From Rossellomorea aquimaris (GTDB taxonomy: Bacteria; Bacillota; Bacilli; Bacillales; Bacillaceae_B), in contig NZ_CP141595.1 of NCBI RefSeq assembly GCF_035590735.1, positions 2,203,001 to 2,267,000 of the forward strand: a stretch of 64,000 nt of DNA, in the 5' to 3' direction. Numbering within the stretch: the stretch's first letter is position 1; each line of letters opens with the position of its first letter. The notes beneath the pieces are model-generated. The model was not told the origin of the DNA and made no database searches. It saw nothing but the letters and a program-made list of their open reading frames with translations. The position numbers were made by a program, and so were the translations under genes. Below, piece after piece: positions 63,037-64,000 of this stretch.

Positions 63037-63741
63037 ATGGAAGAAAACATTCATAATTATGATGATTTACTGGAAATGCTGGATTCATTTTTAAGGGAAC
63101 CTGCTCACTTTTGGGATGAGTTTTTTTCTGATCGTGATAGATCGGTACCTATATTTGTAAATGCACCTGATGAGAATTTAGTATCATACGTGGAAATGGG
63201 AAGGATTACACCTGGAAAAGTACTGGAACTTGGATGTGGATCAGGCAGAAATTCGATTTATTTAGCGGAACAGGGCTTTGAGGTAGATGCAGTTGATTTA
63301 TCGAAAACGTCCCTCGTTTGGGCAAAGGAACGCGCAGATGAAAGGAATCTCACCATCAACTTTTTACACCAAAATATTTTCGACTTCAATAGTGAACAGG
63401 GGAAATATGATTTCATTTTCGATTCAGGTTGTTTTCATCATATAGCACCTCATAGAAGAATGAGTTACATAGATATTATTGACAAATCATTAAAGGAAAA
63501 GGGGTATTTCGGTATTACTTGTTTTCTTCAAGGTGGAAGGTTAGGGGGCTCTGATATATCCGATTGGGAAGTATATAGAACAGGCTCACTTATGGGTGGA
63601 TTAGGTTATACAGAGGAACGGTTAACGAATATATTCCATTCGTTAAAGCCAATTGAACTAAGGAAAATGGTCGATAAAAATGATACAGAAAACCTATTTG
63701 GCTCCTCAGGGTTATTGACTGGTCTTTTCCAAAAGAGGTAA
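63037..63741 (+). CDS. Class I SAM-dependent methyltransferase
   Basis: A 234-residue enzyme. Motif I VLELGCGSGRNSIYLAEQG near residue 64, the acidic DAVDLS near 84 and YDFIFDSGCFHHI near 128 are clear. The layout resembles thiopurine/tellurite-type or UbiE-like methyltransferases. ATG 63037 is set by GGGGGG a few bases upstream; longer readings have no site. Confidence 0.9.
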   Translation: MEENIHNYDDLLEMLDSFLREPAHFWDEFFSDRDRSVPIFVNAPDENLVSYVEMGRITPGKVLELGCGSGRNSIYLAEQGFEVDAVDLSKTSLVWAKERADERNLTINFLHQNIFDFNSEQGKYDFIFDSGCFHHIAPHRRMSYIDIIDKSLKEKGYFGITCFLQGGRLGGSDISDWEVYRTGSLMGGLGYTEERLTNIFHSLKPIELRKMVDKNDTENLFGSSGLLTGLFQKR

Positions 63742-63749
63742 TCAAAAAA

Positions 63750-63789
63750 GGGATGACATGATTGTTATTTAGTGACATGTCATCCCTTT
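63750..63789. terminator. Bidirectional terminator between methyltransferase and LysR gene
   Basis: GGGATGACATG (63750-63760) pairs with CATGTCATCCC (63776-63786), with an A-run before and a T-run behind. Convergent genes. Confidence 0.9.
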
Positions 63790-63790
63790 T

Positions 63791-64000
63791 TTACACTCTG
63801 AATTGAGACAAGAAACGCAAAAATTCCTTTTGTACTTTATGTTGATATTTTGTAATGGCGAAGGTTTTTGCTTCCGGCATGGGAAAAGCTTTTGTTTCAA
63901 CCTCCAATAGTCTTCCTTCAAGCAGCTCTCGCCTGACTGTAGACGAGGGAAGATACGAGACACCAAGTCCTTCTGCGATGAATCGTTTCGTAATATGTGT
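63791..64000 (-). CDS. LysR-type regulator, C-terminal part (runs out of window)
   Basis: The minus strand is open from base 64000 to TAA at 63791-63793 (69 residues). KRFIAEGLGVSYLPSSTVRR then ELLEGRLLEVETKAFPMP is the end of a LysR substrate-binding domain (the GLGVSYLPxxxVxxEL signature). The HTH lies outside. Because of its short visible length, target and ligand are unknown. Confidence 0.85.
   Translation of the reverse strand, partial: THITKRFIAEGLGVSYLPSSTVRRELLEGRLLEVETKAFPMPEAKTFAITKYQHKVQKEFLRFLSQFRV

Noticed and set aside
62859..63050. Minus-strand open frame of 63 codons
   Set aside because: No ribosome binding site, no known motif, and it overlaps the methyltransferase start.

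Overview
The window is chromosomal DNA of a low-GC, endospore-forming Gram-positive bacterium, most likely in Bacillaceae (Bacillus or a close relative such as Rossellomorea; the genus is my inference). The evidence is a GerA-type germinant receptor operon, SpoIIP, CotS-like kinases and CotSA-like glycosyltransferases, a BclA-like collagen protein, an FbpA-like protein, an S-box (SAM-I) riboswitch, many TTG/GTG starts behind strong AGGAGG sites, and intrinsic hairpin terminators. I see no rRNA, tRNA, CRISPR, intact insertion sequence or prophage.

Layout. 1-1.9 kb: 3' end of a SNF2 helicase. 2.1-7.5 kb: germinant receptor operon (A, C, small D-like, B, second B). 7.6 kb: mgtE remnant. 8-11.2 kb: TetR-controlled ABC-2 exporter with twin operators. 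11.3-17.7 kb: DinB protein, DHA2 MFS exporter, RND exporter and a divergent TetR. 17.8-25.4 kb: one giant 2518-residue protein with 23 carboxypeptidase-regulatory-like repeats and a Cys-rich end. 25.4-27.1 kb: VOC protein, ECF-like sigma factor, GyrI-like protein. 27.5-31.1 kb: compatible-solute ABC transporter with a sigma-B-type promoter and a leader hairpin. 31-44 kb: mixed metabolic, envelope and sporulation genes (GT2, maltose acetyltransferase, amidase-SPOR-glucosaminidase, amine oxidase, SpoIIP, TVP38, FbpA-like gene behind an S-box, HemY-like oxidase).

44-57.3 kb is the most distinctive part. A tightly overlapping operon (PIG-L deacetylase, GT4, ATP-grasp, CotS-like kinase, GT4, epimerase) lies beside four proteins sharing a roughly 55-residue LGDKIEV-type domain, a degenerate kinase and a collagen-repeat protein with a BclA-like C-terminus. 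I read it as a spore-surface module: a sugar- and phosphate-decorated outer layer plus its structural proteins. 57.5-64 kb: nucleotidyltransferase, lipid kinase, small conserved genes, GIY-YIG protein, MEDS protein, GNATs (one frameshifted), a methyltransferase and the 3' end of a LysR regulator.

Gene decay is frequent. Remnants or frameshifts include mgtE (7.6 kb), a PhnB-like VOC gene (32.2 kb), the HTH partner of a DUF2975 gene (39.8 kb) and a GNAT gene (62.3 kb). The second gerB lacks a normal start next to its ribosome binding site.
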